From Pelargonium nanum (Eukaryota; Streptophyta; Magnoliopsida; Geraniales; Geraniaceae), in assembly GCA_036897485.1 (NCBI GenBank), contig JAYMTF010000112.1:1-52860 (forward strand): a stretch of DNA of 52,860 bases, given 5' to 3'. The notes beneath the pieces were generated by a model. The model did no database searches. It was not told where the DNA came from and was given only the letters and a program-made list of their open reading frames with translations. This document shows, in pieces, positions 10,398 to 22,684 of this stretch. Position 1 is the stretch's first letter. Every line of letters begins with the position of its first letter. Both the position numbers and the translations under genes were made by a program.

Positions 10398-13245
10398 ATT
10401 GCAAACAAGAGACGCAGGGCAATCACGGAATGGAATTCATATTCTTACCTTACTGTCTAGCAACTGTAATTCTATTATTTACATACAACTGTTCCTTACT
10501 TATTAATCCTCGAATAGCTCAATTTAGATTAGCATTTAGTGCTAAAATTTATTAGTATTAAGTTTAGCCTATTCTTAGTTTAAACTTACCAGAAATTCCT
10601 AACTTATTTATATGCCTAAATTGAGGAAAACTTATGATTTTGAAGTTCTATTCAGTGATCATCTGCGTGTTATATTTTAAAAAAATGTACCAAAGCTATA
10701 CTTACAAGCTAAGTCACTTGAGTTTCCAATATTAAGATATATCTAGTCAATCCTACTAAGAGCACTCTAAATAAGAGACACTTACCTGTAATACAAAGCA
10801 AATTAAGATATAATTTCCGGGTATGCGGGTACTTAGGACATGGTAGCTAAAGAAGAAAAAATGACCAATACTAAGATTCACGTACCCAAATAGAAATCCT
10901 CATCGTAATCCGGTGCATATAGCTATTTCTTGATCACAAGTTTGTGGTTTGTAGTATTAGACTTTTTTCTTCCGATTATATAACTTAAAAAGTAACAATT
11001 AGTTGTAGTTGCTAAACTAGATAAGCTTCGGCTTCAATTTTACTGTTGTATTGTCTATAGTTAGGGGGTAAAACTACAAAGGGAATCCTTTTATAACATT
11101 ACTTGACTAAATAGGATTACGAAAGGAAGGAGCTTATTCCTCTTTTTAAGACACAATTAAACTTGCTTGGTTAATAGGGAAAAACCCTACTTCTGTAGTA
11201 ACGAAGCATCCAGCAAAATATACTAAAAAGCGAGATAGCTTCAGTAACTCTTAATAGTTTTTTCCTCAATTAGAGGATGCTAAAAAGGCAAAATTGTTGG
11301 GTATGGTCCTAAACATGACCCCTACCTAAAGCAGGAGTTTGATTGCAATGTCTTGTTAGGATAAGCATTTAAGTAGAGTTTCTTGTAATGAACTAAGAAA
11401 GGATAGCCCAGCTCGCTCTAGTAAAAGGGTGGGTTAAGCGCTCATCGTTACACGACTCATTTAATTAAGTTTTACGGTCTTCTAATGTATAAAGCCCTAC
11501 TTTTTTAAGTCTAAAGGAAGGGATGAAGAATTCTTTTAGACTATTAACTCTAGATTTAGAGAACTCCTATTTCTCTAAATTTGGACAAATCCTTCAATCC
11601 AATCAGAAAGGCAACAACGTAAAATAGCAGAAGAGAACAAATAAAAAATTTGAAATGCCCAAAGGGATTTGTTTTATTACCTAGTTTAGAGGAGTAAAAG
11701 TTTACTTTTTTTTATTTAGGAATTACAGGATTTCACTACCTACCTTTACACAGGGTTCGGTTTTACACAATAAGCTATATAACTTTCCTTTTTTAGTTTT
11801 TATTGTTGAAAAGGGGCCCACCAAGCCTGGCCTATCGGGCTAGATCCAAGTAATAAAATCCTTACCCTTAACTTTGTTTTTCCATCCCCATACCCGACAC
11901 GTATAATTCCTCGAGACAAGGCATAGTTTGATTAAGAGCAGCTCAGTTCCTAAATAAAAGGAATTGAATCCTGTCTATCTTGGTTGTGTAAACTTTTAAA
12001 ATTTAATATGTAAAAAAAGACTCGAAGAATCTCCAAAAGAGATCGAACGCAATAAAATAGCTGAATCAAGATTACAGTCACGGTATAAAAACCGATTGGC
12101 TGTGGTGCTTTAGTTCCCAATTCGCTAAATTAAAAGGCATTTAGGCTCTGGGGTTGTTAAAAGTTTGTTTTTTAGAGCTGAAAGGCATAAAATAAAATAT
12201 GGTGTAAGTTCCAATCCTAGCTGTTTTATCAAAAATATTATGCTGTCACTTAACTGCTTGGATTTAATTTCTCGGGAAATATTTATAACCAAACAAGAAT
12301 ATGGGGTAATGCGATTGGAACTATTCAATAATAAGGGGATTACTTGTTCTTTAATTTGAATTTCTAGCAATGGGTAACACCTGACAGTATCATATACCCC
12401 ATATATATAGAAATCCTCACTAAAATGAAAATCTATTAAAGTAAAAACCCGGCGCGGAACATCCATTTTGTGTGCTCTAATGTCTTTATTAGGTTATTAA
12501 GTGGGGTATCCAATATGGGTACTCCTGAATCCACTAGTATTCGTCAACACTGGGTCCAGGTACTGAATTTACCTAATTATAGGGTACCCCTGTATGAATT
12601 GTTATGTCAATTTAAGGTCACTAGACGTGCTCTATAATTCCGAGATTTGTCTCAGTAAATACTTATTTCAATATTTATTTGAATCTATGTTTAGTTACTA
12701 AATTCTTGTACAAATCTACAACAGAGAACTTTTTTTATTGGAAGATAAAATTATACACCCTGCGGTCAGAGGTTGATAAAAATTAGATTACTCTATTGTT
12801 AAAGTGCAAATTTGTTCAAAAGGTTCCCCTTAAATATTGGTTTTTTATTATGAATTGAGGGAGCCCGATCCTATCCTCAAACAAGAATTTATTGGCACTG
12901 CCTCTTATGGAAAAACCCTTTTCTTGAATAAATTAGGAGTAGCAAGCTAAGATAAGATCGGGGAGATAAATCAACTTATTACTTACTTTTTATTGGCTTT
13001 TATATTTATTCAGAATTCGGGAGAATACTACAACAAAATTTCAGGAAATGTAATTTCAAACTCAGAGATATCTAATTATTAAGAACGGGAGATTCAAAGT
13101 TTTACCGCACCCCAGTATTCCTTATAAAAAGGAGCCTTTTAGATAATTACAAAGTCAAGCCCAATAAGAGTAACATACTATTAGCAGGATCCTTTAAGCA
13201 TATGGACTAACTAAAAACTTGATACTGATGAGAAGCTAATTGAAG

Positions 13246-13255
13246 TTCTCTTATG
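13246..13255 (-). promoter_or_regulatory. Promoter-like motif CATAAGAGAA
   Basis: On the minus strand the sequence reads AAAACATAAGAGAAC, containing the full CATAAGAGA core of dicot mitochondrial promoters with an A-rich run before it. No recognisable gene lies downstream within 1 kb; only the unsupported 113-codon frame ending at 12125 follows. Confidence 0.35.
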
Positions 13256-15288
13256 TTTTGTACTTTGTTTTCTATGCTGCCACAAAAATTCCCACGAGTA
13301 GGAGTCCCCTTTGTAGGCAGTGCTTACGACTTATTAAATCTGAAATGAGATATGATCCGGGGTATTTATCGCAAGTAGTCCCTGTGTTCTTATTTACTAC
13401 GCTTTCCTTCCATTCCCGTGTTTATGAAATCATTTAGTAAAATTAGGGTTTTAAGGTGTGTGTTGAATCCCTGTATGCCCTAGGCTCTCTTTTTTAACTA
13501 GGTTTGAGTTATTCAAAATAGTAGCAACTAAAGGAGTGTAGACTTCGCTGGGGTATCGGGTTTCACTCAGAAAGCAAAAGGAACAGGCGAGTACTTGATA
13601 TATAGTAAGCCACTTGGTTGCTTATAATACAAAATTCATTTCAAAGAGCCCCGTGGAAGGTAGACGTTGCCGGTACTTGTATTAAAAGTTAGAGTATACA
13701 TATGAATTTAAAAAAGATCGGAGTTACAACCCAACTTACAAGCCATAAAGAATACCCTTAGTGTACTGAAGCTCCTCTTAGATGTCTGAATATTTTCAAC
13801 AAAGGAAACCTTAAAATCCAGTTAATTTACGAAATCCGTTGATTTAGATCTTTCAGGAATACAAAATTTCTTTGTACTTTATCTCAAATTTAATCATTAT
13901 TTCCCAGGTAGGTTTACGCTCATTCCAATAAGAACCCCTTATTTCTCATCTTAAAACCCTAATTTTACAAATTCAAGGTAACAGGGTAACTGGAATCGCT
14001 TAAATAGAATAAACACTCAAGTTTTGTGCATCGCTAGCTTAGAAACTTAAAGAGTTCTGACATTGTACTCTTTCAAGAGGGAACGGGTCAATAGGTAAGC
14101 CCTGAGCTTAATATAATAGCGTGTAACCTCTCTTCTTTATGTACCCTCTATATATATTTTTTGCGGAGTTATTCCTTCTCTATTTTAATCTAATTTTTGT
14201 TAGTGGATAGCTTAGCTGATACAGAAGGCTAAGATAAAAAGGACTACTGAATTCTTATTTGACAAACGCTTGGTTATATGGTTATATGATCCAACTTAAA
14301 CAAACAGAAAGACTAAGAAACAACAAGCTATGTTACAGAGTAAGAAAGCAGCAGTTATAGGTAAGAGAGTATGCATAAGAAAGCAAGTGAGAGTTTGAAA
14401 TAAGTCAATAAGAATTGGTTTGTGGGGTATAAGGGCTGTACTAACTAAAGCTAAGGAATTTCCAGTAAATGAAGTCAAGTAAAAGGCAGTTTTTCTTGTT
14501 GATGTTGGCTTTAACGTAAGTAGGATATTCAGTAAACTATCATGCATTACCCTCTTCCCGCTATGCTGCAGTTGGGAATACGGACTATTCTATGTACTTA
14601 AAAGGTTTCTCTCCTTTTTTAGGGATAAGAACAAAGAACAGGAGGTAATAACCTTAACAATTAGGAATGAAATCTGTAGGGAAATAGCTAGAATAAAGGA
14701 AGCTTTCCTATTCTTGTTCTAGTTACAGAAAGACTAAAGCCAGGTTAACTATGGATAAAAACAAGCTTCAACTTCTTCTCGGCTAACGAAAGGGAGGGTT
14801 TCTAGTATAAAGTTTTAAAGTAATGATAGGCATTTTCTAAGTAAGGAAGTTTCTTTGGAATACAGTTTTCCTTTTAGCATTTTAGCAATACAAGCACAAG
14901 TTTTAAAGATAGGAATACCTAAGTGTTATGGGATTTCTAACAGGTGAAATTTCTAGGGGATAGTTTACAGGTATTTTGCGTAAGGCCAAAAAGAAGGATA
15001 TATCTCTGGAGAAGGTAGGTCTTTTTAAGATTAAGAGTGAGAAAGCAAGAAGTCAGTAAGTACAGTAGAGGGTGTTACAGAGTCTAGGTATAGCTGCTAA
15101 GAAAAGTCTAGATCTAAAGAGTCTCCTAGCTATGATGAATAAGTAGAGAATCGAGTTTCCAGGTTGGTAGGTTTAGTTATAATTATTTACAGGTGTCCTA
15201 GGCAAAATAGGTTGTATCAAATAGAAAGTATTCAAATAATGAGAAATAGAGATTTGGAGATTTCCTATTCCTAGTTGTATTATTTATT

Positions 15289-15326
15289 AGTCTTTTAGAA
15301 GTGTTATATGGGATTAGAACTCTTGT
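15289..15326 (+). repeat. ~39-bp degenerate direct repeat, copy 1
   Basis: AGTCTTTTAGA followed by TATGGGATTAGAACTCTTGT. The same order recurs at 15431-15469 with TATGAGATTAGAACCCTTGT, 18 of 20 identical in that core. The period is ~142 bp, showing internal duplication within block B. Confidence 0.6.
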
Positions 15327-15430
15327 TTTTTCTTATTTGTGCTAGTTTTCTTAAGAGTATATTCCCTGGATTTCCTAAAAGTTTAGGGAGTCTTATGTGT
15401 CTTCTGTAGTTACTGCAGCTTTATCCTTAC

Positions 15431-15469
15431 AGTCTTTTAGAGTATGAAGTATGAGATTAGAACCCTTGT
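15431..15469 (+). repeat. ~39-bp degenerate direct repeat, copy 2
   Basis: Second copy of the repeat at 15289-15326; AGTCTTTTAGA and GATTAGAAC-CTTGT are conserved, with one base more between them. Confidence 0.6.
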
Positions 15470-17724
15470 AGCTAATGTATCCCGTACCTGTAGCAGAGTA
15501 ATAGAAAACCCTAAGGAAATCCTATTAACAGTAATTAACTTCTTAGAAAGCGAAGAACAGATAGGTTAAGTCCTTAGGTATTTAGGAACAGCAAATCGGG
15601 GTAATAATCTTAATTCCTGAAGTTAGTAATACACGCATTACAGCCGGATGTGAAGCTAACAATTAGGATAGGACTCAAGGAATTTCGTACAAAGTCTTGG
15701 GTTGGGGAAAATAGGTAATAAATCCCAGCAAGCAAGAATCTAATCAAGGAGAAGGTAAATAAGTTACAGTAAATAAGGGGTTTGACTCTTGTTCTACTTT
15801 TTTAGTGCCCGGTTCTGGGATAGTAAAATAGAGAGGGTTGTTAGGAGGACGTTGTGTACTTAGGGTTCCCTGCCTTTAATACTAAAAACAAGGAATTGCT
15901 TAAGCTAGGTCTAAGAGCAAATCTAAAGTCTAAGTCTAAAATAGAAAGGGAATTCTCTGCCTCTGTAGCTAATACAAGGAATTCAACATTAATTATATAG
16001 TAAGTATCGACTCCAAAAGCTTCAAATGTAGAAGCAACTTTATTTACTAGGTATCTAAACTGACGATAAAGGAAAGAGTTTCTATAAACTTGGGCACTGT
16101 TCGATTGAATATAGGTTGCATTATCTGTAAGTTTTTATTTGAACAAGGGGTAAAAGCTTTCCTTATTATAGAGAGTTATACATTAACGGATATACAGGTG
16201 CTAGAGAAGCTACAATTCTAATTTATAGGGAGTTACCAGGAAGTAAAGTGCAATCCCGGGCTAAAGTCTAGTAACCGGGATAAAGGATTTAAGCCAAGGG
16301 TTTCTTTTCTGTGAGGCTGTTAGGAAATTTCAGTTAAAAAGCATTCAAGGAATAATAAGGTAAGGGGTCTTTTTCTTTGCAGTCCCTTATTTAGTACCAG
16401 CCAGCCAAATTCTCTCTTATTCATACAGAAGTCTGTTAGAATGTATTTTGTATCCGTTGGTAAGACTACGACTATGATACGGAAAACTATATAACTGATA
16501 ATTATAATTTTCTATCTGTTACCAAAGGGCGCTTAGTGAGCTTCAAATATGCTAAATACAATGCATTTTTCTCAACTCTTTACTCTTAAAAACAATAAAC
16601 GAGCATACTACTTTTTGTATTCTGTAGTTAAGAGGGGCTCGCAGGATTTGGATATTTCTTTACAATTTATTACTCTATGATCAACCTAGAACTCGTGGAA
16701 TCGCTCCAATTCATAGGAATAGAATATACGAACTCAAAAAGGGATTCTTATAAAATTCTCGTATATAAACTCAGGCAAGCATCCTAATAATTATAGGCTT
16801 ATTAGTAAAAACTGGGACAAATAGATATTTTTTTTCCCAGAGGCCCATACCTAAATTATTCAACATATACTGTAAAAGCTACTAGAAACCTTAAAAAAGA
16901 GTATCCAGAAGCATTCTTTCTTCTCAAAGAAGCATCTTAGTGTATAAGATTTATCTTGGCTTGCCTATTAAGGTATAAAAATAACTATCTTAGAAAATAT
17001 AGAAGCCCAACCCTACTTTGAAAAGATGTAAATACAAGGATCCCTCAAAAAGAGTTTACTATATTTATTAATAACTGTAAGCGATACTCTGGAATAAGAG
17101 GTAAAGTTCAATTATCTTCGGAAACATAAAATTTCCAGAAAAGGATTCTCTTACTTGGGATGCATAATCGGACTATAGTGAACCTTTTTTTAATTAGGTA
17201 TAAGTTTTTCTTACTCAGGAGGTCCTACAACGATAATAGGTACTATCAACACCCTCCGTACACCTTGTTCGGGCGCGAAAGGATTGCTAGTTTTTCAAGA
17301 TGGATAGAACCTAAGAGCCCTTAATTTCAAGGAGAAAAAAGCAATACTTAGTTAATTCGTGCCATAACATCAATATTTATGCGTATACTTAATAATATTA
17401 AGCCCTTAAAAAGGTCGCAATAGTTAGAATTAAGATCCTTTTTTATTAGCTTAGGATTTTCCTCCTATTTGGTTCCCTGTTCCTTGTATAGAGAACTAGT
17501 CAACTTTTTTTTAACACAGGTTAGCGCAAGAATCTCTTGGTTTGCGACGTTTTACTTTTAATAGAGTTTTTTCCTATTTTAAGTATTAAGTTAAAATAGA
17601 TTAGGAAAGGGCAAATGGATTTGCAGATTTGCAGAGTAACGGGTACCCTTACTTAAGTATTATCACTTTCGTTATGTCAAAGATTTGCTAAATAGGCAAT
17701 GTGTCGTAGTTAAAAAGCCAAGGT

Positions 17725-17783
17725 ATTCAATTTCTTCGTATGTCTCTATAAAGCGAGACGAGATTTATAGAGTAAGATTGAAT
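17725..17783. repeat. 59-nt imperfect stem-loop
   Basis: CTCTATAAA (17744-17752) pairs perfectly with TTTATAGAG (17764-17772) around an 11-base loop rich in G and A. Further out, ATTCAA and TCTT at 17725-17736 pair with AAGA and TTGAAT at 17774-17783, with a two-base bulge. The internal mismatched region keeps the two stems apart. Its tRNA-sized fold could act as a processing signal (t-element) or transcript end, but no neighbouring gene supports this. Confidence 0.5.
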
Positions 17784-19471
17784 AGGGTATATACTATATA
17801 ATAATAAAAGCTAAAGTTTACCAATCTAAGTAATTCCCAAACTTCTTACTACAGAAGAACAACGAAACTATTAAGAATTGCGGAGACTCGCTCTTAAGAC
17901 TAGAACAATGGAAGCAATTTAAAGTCCCTATCAGTTAAACCTTTTCTTGAAAAATAAATCTTAATATATCCTGTTTATAAAAGTAGCCTCTAGTTGTAGC
18001 TAACTTTTTACTAGTAATTAGGTTCCACATTTTATATAGATTAAACATAAGTCTTTACTTCTATTTTATATTATAGGATTCCCTATGCTTGACTACTTAG
18101 AATCCTTGGAGTTAGTATCTATTCCTATCCTAATATAAAAATACTTTGTACCTAGAGTCTCTTACCACTTATTGTTGACTTTCCCTGCTGCTTTTTGGGG
18201 GTCCTAAAATCCAGTAAATGGGTGTTAAGTTATAGCCGTTGTATTTACAGGTGTTCCAGGACAAAAAGGGGACTATAACTATTAACTATATAGAAAGTAA
18301 AATTCCTTTTCAGTAGGTTTTTGCAAGTCAAATTCTCTAGAATCTGGAATTCGATATGAAGTTTTCTTAGTAAGAGAAGAGGGGGAGTACATCTGGGTAT
18401 TTTAGCTCCTCGGGATAACAAGAAATTTTCTATAATTGGGATTTCCCTTTTGTTAGTTTATTTAATAAGAGTTCTAAGGGGTTAAGGGAGTTTTTTAGTA
18501 CTTGGCTAATAAGTCTTGGTCTTTCCAGTTTTCCTTGCTTTTTCCTAGAGAGTCTCCTTCAAGGAATTCCCTAGAAATACTAGTATTAAATTTATAACTA
18601 CTGACAATTGCAATAAAGTGAAGTTGCTTAGTCTAAAGCTCCGTCAAAATCCTAGTAGGAGTACCTTTTATTCTAGTTTATTTAGAATTTAGAGTAAGAA
18701 GAGTTTAAGTAATGGGTAATATAAAATCTATTCATATTGATTGGTAATTAGCAAAGCCGGGTATAATCCTTTTACGCTGTTGTACTAGTAAACGCTCTCT
18801 ACTACAAAGAGGGGTCGTTTACTCAAAAATAATAGAGAAATAAAAATTAATGCTATGATTCCTGAAAAGCCCCATGACTTTAGAGACTTCCATATCCTTT
18901 AATATTAAGCGGGAACCCTTACAGCAACGGGAAACGCCTAATTCTCAATTTCTTTCAACTCACCTAGGAATACCGGCAACGCAAAGGGAAGCCCTGTCAC
19001 GACCTATATCAAGATTAGAGGTTTCAATAATTGAGTAAAAACTTTTTTAGGAATTTTATTGCTATTATGATGCCTTCCGTCATTTACTAAATTTACCTGC
19101 AAATTTTGTAGAATCCAGGTCGGGTCCTTTTAATAAGTGTAACTTTTGTCTCTAAGGATCTCAACTACCCATCCATATGTCTAATATCTTGCTTACTAAT
19201 TGCAGGCAACCCTTTTTTAAGATATAGCTCTTCTTGCTATGTTTTTGTTAATAATCTGGAAGGAGAAACCATACCATACTAAGACTAAATCTAGGCAAAG
19301 GGGTTTTGTAGGTAATATAGTGTCTGTCTTTAGCTTTTCCTGCTTACATTGCGGAGTAAATCTTGTTCGCGGGACTTTATGCTACTTGTTGAAGTAGGAA
19401 AGCCTTTACTTTAATATGCTGTGGTTATTTATATCGATTTTATAAAAAGGGTATCCGGGTTTGAAAACTGC

Positions 19472-19489
19472 AAAATATCATAAAAGAAG
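19472..19489 (+). promoter_or_regulatory. Near-consensus dicot mitochondrial promoter
   Basis: AAAATATCATAAAAGAAG differs at a single base from the extended dicot consensus AAAATATCATAAGAGAAG as I recall it. This is the best promoter-like match in the window. The next feature on this strand is the trnK-like relic ~1.2 kb downstream, so it may drive a non-coding transcript or be a remnant. Confidence 0.4.
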
Positions 19490-20661
19490 TAACCCAACTA
19501 TCTAGAGCTTTTTAGGATATGGCCTGTCAACTAGTTTACCAATAGCGGTAGCTTTTGAGACCAGACTTTGTACTTTTTGTTACTAATGGGTATCCTTAAT
19601 TAGCACCTATTCAATTCGGTTTTTCAATAAGGATAGTAATTAGAGGCTGTTTAGTAGTTTATTTGAATATCAAGAAACAAGGAGTAATATATAAATGGGT
19701 AAGTTAAAAAAAGAGTCTAAAGGCTTTTATTTAGAAAAGAATTTTTAGTAAACCTAAAAAATATCATTAAAAATTTATTTCTTAGAAGCTTTTTATTACT
19801 ATATTTGAGATGAATAATGCAAAAGGGAGTTAAAAGTTTCTCCTAAAGTAAAGACTTTGAGGTTTCTCCAATAAGACTTATACTCCTTCTAAATTGCACC
19901 AAAACTAATATCAGGAATTCGCTGTGGGTTTTTATGCTAAGGTAATTAAAACGATAGGAAGTCCTCCAGATTCAAATTTATTACCCAGCCAGTTTAAGTG
20001 AAAGTAATATATCAGCACTAGGAGTCACAGGTTTCCTTTTTAAATTCTATATCTACTTAGTAAGCTTGTTAAGGGTACATACACTAAGCATATAGTCTGG
20101 AAACCTTCTAATATATTAATAATATAAGCTAAAAGCACAATAGAGATACGTAGAGTACTGGACCTTCCTTAAAATTCAAAACATGCTTGTTTTACATTCT
20201 AGGACCTTAAACGGGTTTTTTCGTGCATTAATAAAGATTTTTTCTTCTCTCACTTCTAGCTATACATATAGTTAAGATAGTTAAGAGGTTAAATTAGAAG
20301 ACTTTGAAACCCTGTTTCATTTCTCAGAAGTACAAGTAAGAAAAGCTTTATGCAACGTAAATTTTCTTAATTAGGGCGTTTAACTGTTGGATTTGAAAAC
20401 AACCCGCTCCTCTAATTTTGTCCTACGTTTTAATCTACTCCCATGCCCAAAGTTTTTGTATTTAGGGGTCCCAAAAAAGTGTTAACAAATCCAGAAGGTT
20501 TTACTTCAAGAATCCTGGTTTAGCTTACTCTTTATTCTAACGGATTAAACCTACTTTTTAATAACTCCTTAACCTAAAAACGATAGCCTATCAACATAAT
20601 TGAATTTTTAAGGGTACAGCTTTAAGTACTAGCCTTATACCCTGAAGCTTGATATACGAGG

Positions 20662-20734
20662 TGTGGTATAGCTCCGTTGGTAAAACATACACTTTTTAAT
20701 CTGATGTTCGTAGGTTCTAGTCCTACTAAACCAA
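20662..20734 (+). pseudogene. trnK(UUU)-like tRNA relic
   Basis: Word order follows the native mitochondrial trnK: TATAGCTCCGTTGGTAAAACA for the D arm (TATAGCTCAGTTGGTAGAGCA in the intact gene), an anticodon-loop region CTTTTTAAT, and a T arm GTAGG-TTCTAGT-CCTAC whose stem pairs perfectly, ending in ACCA. The D stem has two mismatches and the anticodon and acceptor stems do not pair well. It is probably a decayed trnK; editing is unlikely to repair this many changes. Confidence 0.5.
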
Positions 20735-20919
20735 GGATCTACTATGATATTTTGTTCCGTGTGATTAATTCTATCACTTTTCAACGGGGCTCCGTTTATT
20801 TTATATATTATATGTAGTTTGTTTACTCCCTTAATCGCAATTACGGACCCCTTTTTAGAAGACTTATTCAGCGGTTTTAAGAGTTAAGGTTATCTTTTTT
20901 TATATAATAGGTATATCTA
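20735..20919. other. Spacer after trnK-like relic
   Basis: Short AT-rich spacer; nothing recognised. Confidence 0.5.
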
Positions 20920-21410
20920 ATTTCAGTTTACAAAAAACAACACTATTAAAGAAAACTTCCACGAGAATGCGAAGACAAGAAATTCCATTAAAAAAAATTA
21001 ATAATAGTAGAAAAAGTAAAGTCCTAATTAACGGGTTTTCCACTTTTTGAAATATAGTATGGGAAGGTCAAAAAAAAAGCCCAAGACAAGAAAAAGCAGT
21101 AAAATAAAAAGTAATTTTAATTCGAGGGTTGCCCTAAAAGGAAAAAACAAAAAGAGGTTCACTACGCCAGCATAAAAAGGTTACAAATGGGAAAAAAGTT
21201 AATAGCTACGACTGGCCCTTTATGACAAAGAAGCGAGGAAGAATAGACTAAAAGCTCTTGAAAAAGAAGGAGACAATCTAGTAAAAAGAGAATCTCATGA
21301 ATCAGATACGAAATTTGAGAATCTGTATAAAAAAAGCATAGAAAGCAAAACTAAGTTGAGTAAACCAGTGAAGTGTCAATTATACAAGTATAAAATACAA
21401 ACTTAAAAAA
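20920..21410 (+). other. A-rich, lysine-codon-rich block, possible decayed coding sequence
   Basis: The plus strand is strikingly A-rich with few T runs. Short frames follow each other: an ATG frame at ~20968 (MRRQEIPLKKINNSRKS..., 27 residues), one at ~21059 (MGRSKKKPKTRKSSK..., 38 residues), and an ATG-less frame from ~21204 to ~21406 with RKNRLKALEKEGDNLVKRES. The run of adjacent basic frames in different phases is what a frameshifted basic protein gene would leave. I do not recognise the family and cannot exclude simple strand bias. It lies directly after the trnK-like relic. Confidence 0.3.
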
Positions 21411-22610
21411 GGTATACCACGCGGCTATGCCTAGGAGTATCAAAGTTAAAACCCTGTATAACTTTGTACAACATTTGAGAGTAGTAAGTTAAAATTCTTT
21501 TACTGTTTGCTAACTATCTGGATACTAGCAACTAGATGGAAGAGACAATGCCCCGAATCTTAATATCTTTTTTTAGGAAAACTTTGCCTCAAAGCGGAAT
21601 CTAGTTATAAAAATGAGTATAAGATTTAATCAGAATGGGGAGTTCTACAGTTCAAGTAGAAAAAGAGAATTCTATGAATAAAGAAGTAGAGAAATCTCTT
21701 GCGAGAGCTTTTAAACCCCCCACTTATATATACTGCTTTTGCTCGATCTTAGATTTCCGTAGGGCTTTCTCCCCAATAACCGTAATTTTACTATAGATCA
21801 CAGAAACCTTATTTAAAAGAGCAAGTTCTCGCACTTGTTTTTGGAGATTATGACACACAACGTAGATTAATCATTAATTGTAGTTACTCCCATATTGTCA
21901 ATTCCCCTTATTCTAATCATAGATATTCAATTTTCAAAGAATCTAGATAGGTAATGCTACAGTTGTCTAAAATGGGTTCTCGGCGGAATGCATAAGGCTA
22001 TTTTTACTCGGAATTTTGCTAACACGAGATTTTACTTAGTTAGTTTTTAATAAAAAAGAAAAGGGGAAAATCAGGTTATATATAATTCTAATTAGTGAGA
22101 CCTTATCTAAGGTTTCCCGAGGAGTAATACGGCATTACCACCACCCGAACCCTGAGACTGAAACTTTCATTTATAGGATACGCGCTGTAGTTGCATAATA
22201 CTTATGGGGATCCCCTTTGTGTACCTAATGTAAAGTTTGTAATCTTAGCTAGCTAATTCATTAGTAGGATTAGGAGAATAGGAGGAGAGTGTTTTCCAAG
22301 TACAAGTGTGACTTAAATTAAAAGCGCGAGTCTATACCCATCTATATACTGGTGTTAGCTGATCCCTCCAGAGCAATGTTTGGAAACGATAACAAACAAG
22401 GCTAGGTAAGGGGAACACTTTAGTTACTAAGCTTTTTTGACTAGGCAGGTATTTTATGATTGCTGTTAGAAAGTATAAAAATTATCTATAAAGTAGCCAC
22501 CGGCTTTAAATTGTCGTTACTCTCAGGCCTTCCTTACCCATGGATTGCGTATAGATATAGAAATAAATATTACTTAACTAATTTTTATTATGTAATATTT
22601 CTTAAAAGGA
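21411..22610. other. Non-coding stretch upstream of trnW
   Basis: AT-rich with no recognised gene. A plastid trnP, which lies upstream of trnW in plastid genomes and sometimes accompanies it in mitochondria, was looked for here and not found. No clear CRTAAGAGA promoter core was seen immediately upstream of trnW. Confidence 0.5.
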
Positions 22611-22684
22611 GCGCTTTTAGTTCAGTTTGGTAGAACGCGGGTCTCCAAAACCCGATGCCGTGGGTTCAAATCCTACAGAGCGCG
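22611..22684 (+). tRNA. trnW: tRNA-Trp (CCA), plastid-derived type
   Basis: A 74-nt tRNA. GCGCTTT pairs with AGAGCGC (one U-G), discriminator G. The D arm GTTC-AGTTTGGTA-GAAC is perfect, the anticodon arm CGGGT-CTCCAAA-ACCCG carries anticodon CCA, and the T arm GTGGG-TTCAAAT-CCTAC has one wobble. Sequence and spacing match the plastid trnW with only a few substitutions. Plastid-derived trnW normally replaces the native gene in angiosperm mitochondria. All stems are intact, so it is likely functional. The surrounding plastid DNA has been lost or has diverged beyond recognition. Confidence 0.95.

Larger units (their letters stand above)
8628..14289. other. Non-coding stretch, no gene recognised
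   Basis: About 5.7 kb of AT-rich DNA. The 113-codon open frame at 12125-12466 (minus) and shorter ones at 9461-9655 and 13240-13437 resemble no known mitochondrial product, and a few of this size are expected by chance at this composition. Structured elements are a 14-bp inverted repeat at 10342-10397, a promoter-like motif at 13246-13255 (minus) and an 8-bp tandem duplication (GGTTATAT) at 14272-14287. Confidence 0.6.
14290..16020. repeat. Degenerate repeat block B (related to 50.1-50.7 kb)
   Basis: The texture differs from the flanks: purine-rich on the plus strand, with many AAG/AGA words. Shared landmarks with block C include TTACAGAGT (14333, 15075; 50170 in C), a segment ending AACAAAGAACA (about 14590-14640; 50343-50395 in C) and a ~22-bp match GGAATYTCGTACAAAGTCTT (15679; 50660 in C). 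In one plus-strand frame two pieces read LQS followed by Lys/Arg-rich residues, the second as LQSLGIAAKKS...MMNK. The open minus-strand frame at 14296-14547 is the antisense of this block, so I do not call it a gene. This is probably an old dispersed repeat, once coding or low-complexity. Confidence 0.5.
16021..20661. other. Non-coding stretch with one repeat fragment
   Basis: No gene recognised. A segment around 18180-18560 shares ATTTACAGGTGT-C-AGG and a following ATAGAAAGTA with block B (15184-15230 versus 18243-18300), so it is probably a third fragment of the same repeat family. The stem-loop at 17725-17783 and the promoter-like site at 19472-19489 are listed separately. All frames are stop-dense. 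Confidence 0.55.

Noticed and set aside
12125..12466. 113-codon frame, minus strand (MDVPRRVFTLIDFH...)
   Set aside because: No recognisable family; by a rough estimate one or two frames of this length are expected by chance in 53 kb at this composition.
14296..14547. 83-codon frame, minus strand, hydrophobic
   Set aside because: It is the antisense of the purine-rich repeat block B, whose plus strand carries the repeated LQS/Lys-rich words.
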